Assembly: GCF_039540515.1 (NCBI RefSeq) | Contig: NZ_BAABFA010000011.1 | Location: forward strand, 224,751 to 288,750 | Direction of reading: 5' to 3' | Source of the DNA: Nemorincola caseinilytica | GTDB taxonomy: Bacteria; Bacteroidota; Bacteroidia; Chitinophagales; Chitinophagaceae | DNA: 64,000 nt | In this document: positions 55,103-63,750 of the stretch, piece by piece | How positions within the stretch are numbered: position 1 is the stretch's first letter | How the letters are laid out: every line of letters begins with the position of its first letter | The notes under the pieces: model-generated | Told to the model about the DNA's origin: nothing | What the model saw: the letters and a program-made list of their open reading frames with translations, nothing else | Databases searched by the model: none | Program-made: the position numbers and the translations under genes

Positions 55103-55534
55103 ATGGCACAATTAAGTCCTTATCTCACATTCAATGGCAATTGTATGGAGGCTTTCGAATTCTACAGGTCGGTATTCGGTGGCGAATTCTCCGCTATCAT
55201 GAAGAATAGCGACATACCTGAGGGTGTACCCTCCATGCCCGGCACCGATCCTGAAAAACTGCTGCACATATCGCTACCCATAAGCGCCGAGACAGTGCTG
55301 ATGGGCTGCGACATGCCTGCCGCTTATGGCCAGGCAGTGTTCGGTACCAATTTCGCCATATCTATCAACACTGCAGGCGAGGAAGAGACCACAAAGCTGT
55401 TCAATGGCCTGTCGGCCGGGGGCAAGATAACCATGCCCCTGGGCGATACCTTCTGGGGTGCGTTCTTCGGTATGTTCATAGATAAGTTCGGCATACACTG
55501 GATGGTGAGCTACAACAAGAACCCGCAAAAATGA
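55103..55534 (+). CDS. VOC (PhnB/glyoxalase-like) family protein
   Basis: A 143-residue protein of the vicinal oxygen chelate superfamily, PhnB/3-demethylubiquinone-like branch. It opens MAQLSPYLTFNGNCMEAFEFY (in part), then YRSVFGGEFSAIM, MGCDMPA, and near the C-terminus WGAFFGMFIDKFGIHWMV, the typical end of this family. The start at 55103 is chosen over a longer frame that lacks homology. Such proteins bind or convert small carbonyl compounds; the reaction is not known. It is divergent from an AraC-type regulator and overlaps the next small gene by 4 bases. Confidence 0.85.
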   Translation: MAQLSPYLTFNGNCMEAFEFYRSVFGGEFSAIMKNSDIPEGVPSMPGTDPEKLLHISLPISAETVLMGCDMPAAYGQAVFGTNFAISINTAGEEETTKLFNGLSAGGKITMPLGDTFWGAFFGMFIDKFGIHWMVSYNKNPQK

Positions 55535-55755
55535 TACTGCGAAAAATGATAGAGGTATTCAGAACGAACGTAAGCAGCGAGGAGCAGGCAAGAATGCTGG
55601 GCTCCTTGCTTGCCGAACGTTTCGGGCTATCCCGCATCAGCTTCGACCTGGAGGACCATGAGCGCGTACTGCGCGTGGAAGGCCCTGCCGTATACCATGA
55701 AAAGGTGAGCGACCTGCTGTACGAGCATGGGTATGAGTGCAGTGTGATGGAGTAA
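55531..55755 (+). CDS. Small protein, possible ferredoxin-like fold
   Basis: A 74-residue protein of unknown function: MIEVFRTNVSSEEQARMLGSLL, SRISFDLEDHERVLRVEG and VSDLLYEHGYECSV. The strand-helix-strand-strand-helix-strand pattern is like that of heavy-metal-associated (HMA) chaperones, but the CxxC metal site is absent. Translation could start at 55531, overlapping the VOC stop (ATGA), or at the Met five codons later. Confidence 0.65.
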   Translation: MILRKMIEVFRTNVSSEEQARMLGSLLAERFGLSRISFDLEDHERVLRVEGPAVYHEKVSDLLYEHGYECSVME

Positions 55756-55763
55756 AGTGATGC

Positions 55764-56243
55764 TTACATACCCTTCTGCAGCAGCACATTGGCAGTAGCC
55801 ACTATGCCCTCTTCGCGGCCTATGAAACTAAGCTGCTCGGTAGTGGTGGCCTTTATAGATACATCGTCCACTTCCAGGCCCAGTATGCCTGCTATGGTAG
55901 TGCGCATGCTGTCCACATATTTCCTGATCTTCGGGGCCTGCAGCAGTACCGTACTGTCTATGTTCACCAGCTTGTAGCCTTTGCTGTTCACCAGCTCATA
56001 GGTCTTTTGCAGCAGTATCTTGCTATCTATGCCCTTGTATGCCGCATCGGTATCGGGGAAGTGCTGGCCTATATCGCCCAGGCTCAGGGCGCCCAGCATG
56101 GCATCGCATATGGCATGCAGCAGCACATCGGCATCAGAGTGTCCCAGTGCGCCCTTTGTGTGCGGTATCAGCACACCACCCAGCCAGAATTCGCGGCCCT
56201 CTACCAGCTTATGAAAATCTATTCCCTGCCCTATGCGATACAT
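55764..56243 (-). CDS. ispF: 2-C-methyl-D-erythritol 2,4-cyclodiphosphate synthase
   Basis: IspF, 159 residues, cyclises CDP-methylerythritol 2-phosphate in the MEP pathway of isoprenoid synthesis. The metal ligands are seen in GIDFHKL (D9 and H11) and GHSDADVLLHA; other family features are LGDIGQHFPDTD, where the substrate loop lies, and SIKATTTEQLSFIGREEGI at the end. The length is normal. It is the third gene of a minus-strand set, 8 bases after the delta-60 repeat protein gene. Confidence 0.95.
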   Translation of the reverse strand: MYRIGQGIDFHKLVEGREFWLGGVLIPHTKGALGHSDADVLLHAICDAMLGALSLGDIGQHFPDTDAAYKGIDSKILLQKTYELVNSKGYKLVNIDSTVLLQAPKIRKYVDSMRTTIAGILGLEVDDVSIKATTTEQLSFIGREEGIVATANVLLQKGM

Positions 56244-56251
56244 ATGCGTGT

Positions 56252-57865
56252 CTATTGTTTGGTTATCTCTATGGTGGTCTCGTATGTGTCCGATATGTTC
56301 ATTACCGCCTCGTACCGGCCCCTGGGCAGCTCTGCGGGTAAATTGATGGGCAATGTGTTGTCGCCCTCCTGTTTCATCCTTTTGTTGATTATGCCCACTT
56401 CCTTGCCTGCCTGGTCATATATCCTTACGGTCACATTCTGGCTGTCCACCAGCTCGTACAGGAGCTTTATCTTCTCCTTTACGGGCATGGGGTATACCAG
56501 GCGCTGCTTCTTTTTGTCTGCCATATCCAGTATGCCCAGGTCGGCATCCTGCAAAAAGGTGGTCAGGTTCACTATGGTCTCAATGGCGCCGGGTGTTATG
56601 GTCTCGCTCACGCAGTATACCCTGCCATCCAGCGGAGATGTGACGATGCTCTGCCCCGCAGAGAATGCCCCCTTCCGCACCAATGGCGCCTTTATACCGG
56701 CCTTGCTGCCATAGCCCCATATGCTGTCCACTTTTCCTTCGTTAGACAGGCGCAGCAATACCTGGCGGCTACCGTCCAGCTCTCCGGTCATTGCTCCCGC
56801 TCCCGATAGCACTATGCCACCCTCATCGGGCAGCAGGGCCATATCATCGGCACGGTCGTTACCCGTTACGCTCAGCCGCAGCATCCCGCCGTTGCCAAAT
56901 GCCGTATCGGCCTTGCCATCCCAGGTATACCTCGCTACAAATAGTTCCTGCCCCTGTCCCTTGGCAGCATAGGTGCCTGCTACCAGCAACTTGTCGCCGG
57001 GCAGAGCTATTATCTTCTTTGGCAGTATATAGGCGCCTGTCCCCGGTGTTACCGTAAGCATTGCATCTTTGCCATAGCTCTGGTCTCGGCCGCCATCTGT
57101 ATTGTAGCGAATGAGTATCATTTCGCCGCCATCATCTATAGCATGGTAGCCACATACCACTATTTTGCCATCCCATTGCGTTACCGCGCCTATGGCCTTG
57201 CTGCCGGCGGGCATATCGCTGTCCACACGCACACCATTGCTGCCAAAGCTATTGTCGCGCGCGCCATTGTACATGTGCTTCGAGAGGAAGAACCGCGACT
57301 CGCCGCTTGCATAGTAGGTGCCGGCGGCCATCATCCTCTCATCGCGCAGCTGGCAGAGGGCATTCACCTCTGCCGAGTCGCCCACTACGGTCTGTACCGG
57401 CCCTTCGAATTCCGCATCCGGGTCACCGTTCTTCGTCAGGCGCACTATAGTGGCCATCTTCTTGCCATCCCGGCTGCAGTGGCCCGCTATCAGTACCCGG
57501 TTCCATTTGTCCAATTCTGCAGTGCGTGTGCGGCATTTTGCTGCACCCGAATACAGTGTTTTGGATGTTCTGATGCCATTGTACACATCGTCCTTATCGC
57601 CATCGGCAAATAACCGCTCTGAATAAAAGCCACCACCACTGGCAGTGAAGAATATGAGCCTGCTATCGGGCTGGCGCAATACGCGGGCCACACTTGCGGT
57701 GTCCTGCATGCGCAGCACGGCAGGTGCCTGCTGGCCATATGCGGTGGCAGCGAATAAGGAGAGCACAAAGCCTCTCCCCAGGCCCTGCCGGCAGGCAGGC
57801 AGGCCTCTACAAAGGAGAGGGAGGTGATATGTGAGTGCTGTGATATATTTTTTTATGTGTGTCAA
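56252..57865 (-). CDS. Secreted delta-60 repeat protein with disrupted signal peptide
   Basis: A protein of up to 537 residues made of delta-60-type repeats (RLTKNGDPDAEF, RYNTDGGRDQSYG, RYTWDGKADTAFGNGGML, RLSNEGKVDSIWGYG), which fold as a beta-propeller, and a C-terminal Ig-like region resembling a T9SS domain (LVYPMPVKEKIKLLYE, RGRYEAVMNIS). The N-terminus is odd: MTHIKKYITALTYH, then 18 or so residues encoded by a palindromic repeat (57771-57820), then FVLSLFAATAYG|QQ. The insert keeps the frame but splits the hydrophobic core, and the only start is a TTG that overlaps the hutU stop codon. Export may be impaired. Confidence 0.7.
   Translation of the reverse strand: MTHIKKYITALTYHLPLLCRGLPACRQGLGRGFVLSLFAATAYGQQAPAVLRMQDTASVARVLRQPDSRLIFFTASGGGFYSERLFADGDKDDVYNGIRTSKTLYSGAAKCRTRTAELDKWNRVLIAGHCSRDGKKMATIVRLTKNGDPDAEFEGPVQTVVGDSAEVNALCQLRDERMMAAGTYYASGESRFFLSKHMYNGARDNSFGSNGVRVDSDMPAGSKAIGAVTQWDGKIVVCGYHAIDDGGEMILIRYNTDGGRDQSYGKDAMLTVTPGTGAYILPKKIIALPGDKLLVAGTYAAKGQGQELFVARYTWDGKADTAFGNGGMLRLSVTGNDRADDMALLPDEGGIVLSGAGAMTGELDGSRQVLLRLSNEGKVDSIWGYGSKAGIKAPLVRKGAFSAGQSIVTSPLDGRVYCVSETITPGAIETIVNLTTFLQDADLGILDMADKKKQRLVYPMPVKEKIKLLYELVDSQNVTVRIYDQAGKEVGIINKRMKQEGDNTLPINLPAELPRGRYEAVMNISDTYETTIEITKQ
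57771..57820. repeat. Palindromic repeat element inserted in a coding region
   Basis: A 50-base GC-rich element bounded by CCTCTCC (57771-57777) and its complement GGAGAGG (57814-57820), with a perfect 12-bp palindrome CCTGCCGGCAGG (57784-57795) inside, followed by further GCAGG steps. Its composition and structure differ from the genes around it, like a dispersed intergenic repeat that has landed in the signal-peptide codons of the delta-60 gene. Confidence 0.65.
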
Positions 57866-59511
57866 ATGTTGAGGCCGTATTTATTTGCTGTATCGATAGC
57901 TTCCTCATATCCTGCATCGGCATGGCGTATCACGCCCATGGCGGGGTCGTTGTGCAGTACGCGGCGCAGGCGCTCTTCGGCATCCTGTGTACCATCGGCC
58001 ACTATCACCATGCCCGCATGCAGGCTGTAGCCCATGCCCACACCACCACCATGGTGAAATGACACCCAACTGGCGCCACCCGCTGTATTTATGAGTGCGT
58101 TCAGTATGGGCCAGTCGGCTACGGCATCGCTGCCGTCCTTCATGGCCTCGGTCTCCCTGTTGGGCGATGCCACCGAACCTGTGTCCAGGTGGTCGCGGCC
58201 TATCACTATCGGGGCCTTTACCTTGCCGGTACGCACCAGTTCGTTGAAGAGCAGGCCGGCCTTTTCCCTGTCGCCCATGCCCAGCCAGCATATGCGTGCG
58301 GGCAGGCCCTGGAAGGCTATGCGCTCGCGTGCCATATGCAGCCAGCGGTGCAGGCCTTTATTGTCGGGGAAAAGTTCCATCAGTGCCTTGTCGGTGGTAT
58401 ATATATCCTCGGGGTCGCCGCTCAGTGCCACCCAGCGGAAGGGTCCCTTACCCTCGCAGAACAGGGGGCGTATATAGGCAGGCACAAAGCCCGGGAAATC
58501 GAATGCGTTCGTCACGCCGCGCTTATCGTGTGCCTGGCCGCGCAGGTTATTGCCGTAGTCGAAGGTGATGGCGCCACGCTGCTGCAGTTCCAGCATCTGG
58601 CGTACATGCTTTGCCATGGTATCCAGCGACCGGCTTTCGTATTCTTTGGGGTCGGCCTCGCGCAGGGTATTGGCCTCGGCCACGCTCAGCCCCTCGGGGA
58701 AGTAGCCTATCAGTGCATCGTGTGCCGATGTCTGGTCGGTAAGCGTATCGGGAGTGATGTTGCGGTCTATGAGGCGCTGCAGCAGGTCTACCACATTGCA
58801 GCATACCCCTATCGATACACGTTCGCCATTTGCTTTTGCTTCCAGCGACCGGTCTATAGCTTTATCTATATCGCTGGTCCATTCGTCCAGGTAGCGGGTC
58901 TCTATGCGTTTCAGTATGCGCCATTCCTCCATTTCGGCAGCCAGGCATACGCCCTCGTTCATGGTGATGGCCAGTGGCTGTGCGCCACCCATGCCACCCA
59001 GCCCGGCGGTCACGTTCAGCGTGCCTTTCAGGGTGCCGCCATAGTGTTTGTCGGCCAGGCTCAGGTAGGTCTCGTAGGTACCCTGTACTATGCCCTGCGA
59101 TCCTATATATATCCAGCTACCGGCTGTCATCTGGCCATACATCATCAGGCCCTTGGCCTCCAGCTCGCGAAAGTGTTCCCAGTTGGCCCACTTGCCCACC
59201 AGGTTGCTGTTGGCTATGAGCACACGCGGCGCATGCTTGTGCGACCGCAGCACGCCTACAGGCTTGCCGCTCTGCACCATCAGGGTCTGGTCCTCTTCCA
59301 GGTCGCGCAGGCAGGCCAGTATCTTGTCAAAGCTCTCCCAGTTGCGGGCCGCCTTGCCTATGCCGCCATATACCACCAGGTCCTCGGGACGCTCAGCCAC
59401 TTCGGGGTCCAGGTTGTTCTGTATCATTCTGTAGGCGGCCTCTGTCACCCAGTTCTTGCAGGTGAGCTCTGCGCCGCGCGGGGCCCTTATAACACGATGC
59501 TGCGTATTCAT
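57862..59511 (-). CDS. hutU: Urocanate hydratase
   Basis: HutU, 549 residues, converts urocanate to imidazolone propionate in histidine breakdown, using tightly bound NAD+. Recognisable parts are RAPRGAELTCKNWVTEAAYR at the start, QTLMVQSGKPVGV, NLVGKWANWEHF, the NAD-binding GLGGMGGAQPLA near residue 175, and DHLDTGSVASPNRETEAM with GGGVGMGYSLHAGMV near the end. The length is normal. The other hut genes are not in the window. Its stop codon overlaps the start of the delta-60 repeat protein gene. Confidence 0.95.
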   Translation of the reverse strand: MNTQHRVIRAPRGAELTCKNWVTEAAYRMIQNNLDPEVAERPEDLVVYGGIGKAARNWESFDKILACLRDLEEDQTLMVQSGKPVGVLRSHKHAPRVLIANSNLVGKWANWEHFRELEAKGLMMYGQMTAGSWIYIGSQGIVQGTYETYLSLADKHYGGTLKGTLNVTAGLGGMGGAQPLAITMNEGVCLAAEMEEWRILKRIETRYLDEWTSDIDKAIDRSLEAKANGERVSIGVCCNVVDLLQRLIDRNITPDTLTDQTSAHDALIGYFPEGLSVAEANTLREADPKEYESRSLDTMAKHVRQMLELQQRGAITFDYGNNLRGQAHDKRGVTNAFDFPGFVPAYIRPLFCEGKGPFRWVALSGDPEDIYTTDKALMELFPDNKGLHRWLHMARERIAFQGLPARICWLGMGDREKAGLLFNELVRTGKVKAPIVIGRDHLDTGSVASPNRETEAMKDGSDAVADWPILNALINTAGGASWVSFHHGGGVGMGYSLHAGMVIVADGTQDAEERLRRVLHNDPAMGVIRHADAGYEEAIDTANKYGLNI

Positions 59512-59544
59512 ATATGTATATAGCTATTTATTTTTACCGAGTGC

Positions 59545-59552
59545 CAAAATTA
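59545..59552 (-). promoter_or_regulatory. -7 promoter box of hutU
   Basis: TAATTTTG on the minus strand, 33 bases before the hutU ATG. No good -33 TTG is seen. Confidence 0.5.
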
Positions 59553-59699
59553 GCCATTATTCGGCAGGTGAACATGGTATTTTCACTATCCCCGGCATGT
59601 GGACATAGAACGCTTTTTGCCATTGCATCCCCATATATCAGGGAAACTCATTAGATCGCTCTTTACATTTATCGGTATCAAGAGATATATTATTGTATA

Positions 59700-59707
59700 T
59701 ACTTTTG
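59700..59707 (+). promoter_or_regulatory. -7 promoter box of the second PAS kinase gene
   Basis: TACTTTTG, a perfect TAnnTTTG, 28 bases before the start codon at 59736. Confidence 0.5.
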
Positions 59708-59735
59708 CGCTCCCATTTTTGTATATTACATATCA

Positions 59736-61580
59736 ATGACATCCGGCACTTCCGACCCCATACAGAACATAGTAGACATTCTATTGCATGTAGGCGAAAG
59801 AATAGTAGAAGTATCGCGCGGGCAGGTAATGACCCGTATTTGGGACCGTGAAGGTTCTCCACTGGCCGCATACCGCAGCTATTACGAAGGCAAGCGCCTG
59901 GATGAAGTGCGCAACGACAGTACCATAGCGCAGTGCAGGAGCAGTGTGGAAGAGGCATTTGCCACCGGCCGCAACAGCTATACCGAATACATATCGTACA
60001 GCAATGACAACAATAAGGTAGTAGCCTACTCGCTGCGGGTACTGGCCTGCCACCCCGATAAGGAGAACTATGTCTTCCTGGTAATAGACAATATAAGCAC
60101 AGGCAAGGAGAACCTGCTGATAGAAGATAAATGGAAAATGGCCCTCGATGCCTCTGACCAGGGCGTATGGGATGCCAACATGGCCGCCCGCACTATCTTT
60201 TTCTCCGAAAAATGGGAACGGCTGTTCGGCTATAGCGCCAAAGAGATAGTGGACCTGGACGAGTGGGCCGCACTGATATATCCCGACGATGTGACGGTGG
60301 CCCAGCAGCGCGTGCAGGACTACCTGGACGGCAAAACACCTATATATAGTGCCGAGGTGCGCTACCGCTGCAAGGATGGCTCTTACAAATGGATACTGAG
60401 CCGTGGCGTGGTCGTAGACCGCAGGGCAGATGGTGTACCTGTAAGGTTCATAGGTACACATACCGACATAAGCGAGCAGAAGGAGGTGGAGGAAGAACTG
60501 AGGCATACGAAGGAGACCTTTGCCAATTCGTTCAACTACTCAGGCATACCCAAGGCCATCATAGCGCCGGGCGGTACATGGGTAGAGGTGAACGATGCCC
60601 TGTGCAAAGTGACGGGCTATACCCGCGAAGACCTGGAACTGCTTGACTACCGGGATATTACCTTCCCCGACGATGTGGATATAGATGTGCCCTACATACA
60701 GCAGTTGGTAACACGCGAGATACCATCGTATACGCTGGAGAAAAGGTTCGTTACCAAGACGCGTAATGTACTTACTACTATAGTGAACGTATCGCTGGTG
60801 TGGAACAAGGACGATACCCCGAAGTATTTTGTCTGCGACATAATGGACATGAGCGACAAGAAGGCCCTGAGCGATGAGCTGAACCGCAGGAACGCACAAC
60901 TGGAGGCCACTACCGTGAGTCTGAAGCATAAAATAGACCAACTGGAAGAGCTGAACCACATGATAGCACACAACCTGCGCGGGCCTGTGGGTAATATAAA
61001 AATGCTATCGGAAGGAGGGTCGGACATATTTCCGGACAAAGAGGCGCTGGAGATGATACACATCAGCAGCGAATCGCTGCTGGACAGCCTGGACACCATG
61101 ATGGAAGTGGCCCGCATAAGGCTGGAAAAAGATATAGAATACGACAACTGCGATGTGGCCGAGATAGTACATTCTATCTGCGACCAGATGCGGGGCATCA
61201 TTTATCAGAACCATGTAGAGGTGGTACTGGACCTGGAAGTACCCACTATACGCTATCCCAGGGCATACCTGGAGAGCATACTGTACAATCTCATCAGCAA
61301 TTCCATAAAGTACCGGCGGGAAGATGTTCGTCCCTGTATAAGAGTAAGTACACACGCAGAAAATGGTGTGGTGCAGCTATCGGTAAAGGACAATGGGTTG
61401 GGTATAGATATGGACAGGTATGCGAACCGTGTCTTCAAGCTGAACCAGGTATTCCACCCGGGCCACGACAGCAAGGGCATAGGCCTCTTTATCACCAAGA
61501 CCCGCATAGAATCACTGGGTGGCAGCATCATCGTGCGCAGCAAGCTCATGAAGGGGTGTGAGTTCGTGATAACGCTGTGA
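59736..61580 (+). CDS. Multi-PAS sensor histidine kinase
   Basis: A 614-residue soluble kinase. An N-terminal region of about 130 residues is PAS-like and unassigned; a PAS/PAC domain follows at about 130-255 (WKMALDASDQGVWDANM, SRGVVVDRRADGVPVRFIG), then another PAS at about 260-385 (NSFNYSGIPKAIIAPGG), a coiled coil, a HisKA-like region with MIAHNLRGPVGN (phospho-acceptor H412), and an ATPase domain with NLISNSIKYR, DNGLGID and KGIGLFITK. The HNLRGP form of the H-box is common in Bacteroidota PAS kinases. No partner regulator is adjacent, so it is an orphan. There are no membrane helices. Confidence 0.9.
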   Translation: MTSGTSDPIQNIVDILLHVGERIVEVSRGQVMTRIWDREGSPLAAYRSYYEGKRLDEVRNDSTIAQCRSSVEEAFATGRNSYTEYISYSNDNNKVVAYSLRVLACHPDKENYVFLVIDNISTGKENLLIEDKWKMALDASDQGVWDANMAARTIFFSEKWERLFGYSAKEIVDLDEWAALIYPDDVTVAQQRVQDYLDGKTPIYSAEVRYRCKDGSYKWILSRGVVVDRRADGVPVRFIGTHTDISEQKEVEEELRHTKETFANSFNYSGIPKAIIAPGGTWVEVNDALCKVTGYTREDLELLDYRDITFPDDVDIDVPYIQQLVTREIPSYTLEKRFVTKTRNVLTTIVNVSLVWNKDDTPKYFVCDIMDMSDKKALSDELNRRNAQLEATTVSLKHKIDQLEELNHMIAHNLRGPVGNIKMLSEGGSDIFPDKEALEMIHISSESLLDSLDTMMEVARIRLEKDIEYDNCDVAEIVHSICDQMRGIIYQNHVEVVLDLEVPTIRYPRAYLESILYNLISNSIKYRREDVRPCIRVSTHAENGVVQLSVKDNGLGIDMDRYANRVFKLNQVFHPGHDSKGIGLFITKTRIESLGGSIIVRSKLMKGCEFVITL

Positions 61581-61620
61581 GATAACCGTTACAGGCCTCT
61601 TCATCCTAGCCCAAAACAGG

Positions 61621-61655
61621 CAAAAAACTGGTCGAAGCGAGACGCTTCGACCAGT
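61621..61655 (-). terminator. Terminator of the lipoprotein gene triplet
   Basis: A perfect 13-bp stem (61627-61639 with 61643-61655) and 3-base loop. On the minus strand it is followed by TTTTTT, so it ends transcription of the triplet; on the plus strand, coming from the kinase gene, there is no T-run. Confidence 0.85.
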
Positions 61656-61683
61656 GGGGAGATATATTTGCTATTCATGGTCA

Positions 61684-62133
61684 TTATTCGGTATGCAGTA
61701 TTTCCTCGTACCTGCAAAAAGTTGAAGTGCCATAAGAGCGTGATGCAATGCTATCTGCATGAAAATAATAGTATATAACGTCTATAACATAATTTGTTGA
61801 GCGAAGTCTTCTGAATTCCAAATACTTGCTTGAGTCAAATGACAATAATCTGCACTTATATTCACTACCCCCCGATTCTTTTACATAAAATTCACTGTCA
61901 TTTACTACGGAAATATTGTAATATATTTCTCTTTCCTCAGTAGTATCTGTACGAGGATAACCGGGAACAGAACAACTATAATGGTATTGACCTGTCATTC
62001 TGTGATCTCCTGCCATTTTAAGTATATGGTCTTTAGGCATAAATGGTCGTGATAATATATCTTCTTTTTTACAGGATATGAAGCCTATAAATAGCAAAAA
62101 AAAGCAGAAGATACATTTGCTATTCATGGTCAT
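61684..62133 (-). CDS. Lipoprotein of a tandem family, copy 3
   Basis: A 149-residue predicted lipoprotein (signal peptide CIFCFFLLFIGF, lipobox FISC, then KKED). Its family features, shared with both upstream genes, are MPKDHILKMAGDHRMTGQY, CSVPGYPRTDTT, YYNISVVNDSEF, and the end TSTFCRYEEILHTE. I do not recognise the family. Two conserved cysteines (in CSVPG and in TFCR) could pair. The start overlaps the stop of copy 2 by one base (TAATG), so the triplet is translated as an operon. Base composition is much more AT-rich than in most of the window. Confidence 0.7.
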   Translation of the reverse strand: MTMNSKCIFCFFLLFIGFISCKKEDILSRPFMPKDHILKMAGDHRMTGQYHYSCSVPGYPRTDTTEEREIYYNISVVNDSEFYVKESGGSEYKCRLLSFDSSKYLEFRRLRSTNYVIDVIYYYFHADSIASRSYGTSTFCRYEEILHTE

Positions 62134-62612
62134 TATTCTGTGTGTAATATCTCTTCTGTTCTACAGAAAGTCGATTTTTCGAGCATATATGATACAATGC
62201 TATCTTGTTTATAATAATAGTCGATAGCATCCTCAAAATACCTTGTTGAACGTATTTTTTGAAAGTATAAGACTCCATTTATTGTATCAGATAATCGGAC
62301 ACGATAATTACATACATATTCTTCTCCTGTCGATTCTTTTATAAAAATATCAGAATCATTCAATAGCGAGATGTCGTAATACAGTTCTTTGGCGATGGTA
62401 GTATCGTCACTTGGATAACCAGGAACAGAACATCCATGATAATATTCTCCTACCATTTTGTGCTTGCCTACCATTTTAGGTATGTGGTCTTTGGGAGTTA
62501 ATGGGCGTGGCGGATCTACTTCTTTCTTTTTACAGGATATGAGGCATGCTGTGAAAATGAAGAATAGACAAGAAAGGGATAGAGGATTAAAATCCATTGC
62601 AGATATATTCAT
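62133..62612 (-). CDS. Lipoprotein of a tandem family, copy 2
   Basis: A 159-residue paralog of its neighbours: hydrophobic signal segment LSCLFFIFTACLISC with the lipobox Cys, KKKEVDPPRPLTPKDHIPKM in part, HGCSVPGYPSDDTT, ELYYDISLLNDSDIF, and the C-terminus KSTFCRTEEILHTE. One-base TAATG overlaps exist at both ends. The three copies differ enough at the protein level that the duplications are not recent. Function unknown. Confidence 0.7.
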   Translation of the reverse strand: MNISAMDFNPLSLSCLFFIFTACLISCKKKEVDPPRPLTPKDHIPKMVGKHKMVGEYYHGCSVPGYPSDDTTIAKELYYDISLLNDSDIFIKESTGEEYVCNYRVRLSDTINGVLYFQKIRSTRYFEDAIDYYYKQDSIVSYMLEKSTFCRTEEILHTE

Positions 62613-63067
62613 TATTCGGTATGCAGGGTCTCTTCATATCTGCAAAAGGTTGACATATTGTAAGCATAATACAATATGCTGTCTTCATTAAAATAATAGT
62701 ACAGATATTCTATGTCATAAGCATTTTTATCTGTTATAAATCTCAATCTTTCATTAACGGTATCATAAGACCTGTAAAAACAATTAAAAGTCCCTCTTGA
62801 TGATGTGTTAACAGTAAGAGTAACTGAGTCGCCTAGAACAGTAATGTCGAAGTCTAATTCTTCGAATACTGTTGTATCTGTACTAGGTTGGCCTGGAACA
62901 GAACATCCATAATAATACTTGCCTACCATTTTATGTATCCCCGCCATTGTAGGAATATATTCTTTCGGCAACGAAAGACGTGGCTGTACCTTTTCTTTTT
63001 TGCATGACAAATATCCTATTGCAAGGAAAAGAAAAAGATAAAAAAAACATGTAAAGCTCGTTTTCAT
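62612..63067 (-). CDS. Lipoprotein of a tandem family, copy 1
   Basis: The first of the triplet, 151 residues from the ATG at 63067 (MKTSFTCFFYLFLFLAIGYLSC; lipobox YLSC, then KKEKV). A longer frame to 63109 would place charged residues before the signal peptide and is less likely. Shared motifs: LPKEYIPTMAGIHKMVGKYY, CSVPGQPSTDTT and the end MSTFCRYEETLHTE. The nearest -7 candidate is GATTTTTG on the minus strand at 63087-63094 (one mismatch). Function unknown. Confidence 0.7.
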   Translation of the reverse strand: MKTSFTCFFYLFLFLAIGYLSCKKEKVQPRLSLPKEYIPTMAGIHKMVGKYYYGCSVPGQPSTDTTVFEELDFDITVLGDSVTLTVNTSSRGTFNCFYRSYDTVNERLRFITDKNAYDIEYLYYYFNEDSILYYAYNMSTFCRYEETLHTE

Positions 63068-63115
63068 ATTTGCATATTTTTTAGTACAAAAATCATACCA
63101 TTTTCGCATATTTAA

Positions 63116-63750
63116 TTACGGAAAGTGCTCTAGCGCCGGATTGTTGCAATAGTAATCTTCAAATTTTATCTGGTGAATAAAATGCTCGGTCCATCTATCT
63201 GTATAGAATATATCGTTGCCCCGGAACTGCAGGCTGTTATCGCCCTTTCGTGACCGGGCGGGGTAGGTACCCTCATATTTGTACCGTTCCCCATCAATAT
63301 TGCGGAATAAGCATACGAAAGAGAATGGCAAGCCAAAATAAGCTATCAGTTGCCCGTCGGGGCTTACGGCTATCTCTCCATCGAAGCCCGAAATGGGCTG
63401 GTCGCTCATGCTTTGCCCGTAGAAATGCTGGGCCGAGTAGGAGAGGCTGAGGAGCTGCCAGTCGCCACCGCCATGGTCTATAAGGCAGTTCACACGGTCT
63501 TGCCGGGTGTGTATGTCGTACCCGGCATCAAGGTTGTGGCTTACAAAATACACCCTGTTGCCATGCACGGCCAGCTTGCCCACTATGGGCAGGTGATAGC
63601 TGTGCAGCAGGAAATTGCCGGGGCAGGGTACATAGCGGTAGCGTGTGGGGTCTATGACCTCGTAATATGCCAGCCAGCCATTCTGGGTACGGTAGTATAG
63701 CCTGTGTATGGGTGTGCTGCTGTCGTATACCAGGCAGCCGGGGGCTGTGG
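63116..63750 (-). pseudogene. Propeller-like protein fragment lacking its N-terminus
   Basis: A minus-strand frame that ends at 63116 (NNPALEHFP) and continues upstream without an ATG. It reads like the C-terminal part of a WD40-like/TolB-like propeller: RLYYRTQNGWLAYYEV, KLAVHGNRVYFVSHNLDAG, GFDGEIAVSPDGQLIAYFG and GDNSLQFRGNDIFYTDRW. The only starts are non-ATG codons such as GTG at 63583, in the middle of the fold. Sense seems to stop near 63750, where a very GC-rich stretch begins (63735-63800). I take it for a gene broken by rearrangement or frameshift; a full gene with an unusual start is less likely. Confidence 0.5.

Noticed and set aside
58189..59523. A 444-codon open frame on the plus strand opposite hutU
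   Set aside because: It is the complement of a well-supported hutU gene, has no family features, and is explained by codon use. The same holds for many antisense frames over the repeat genes and cco genes.
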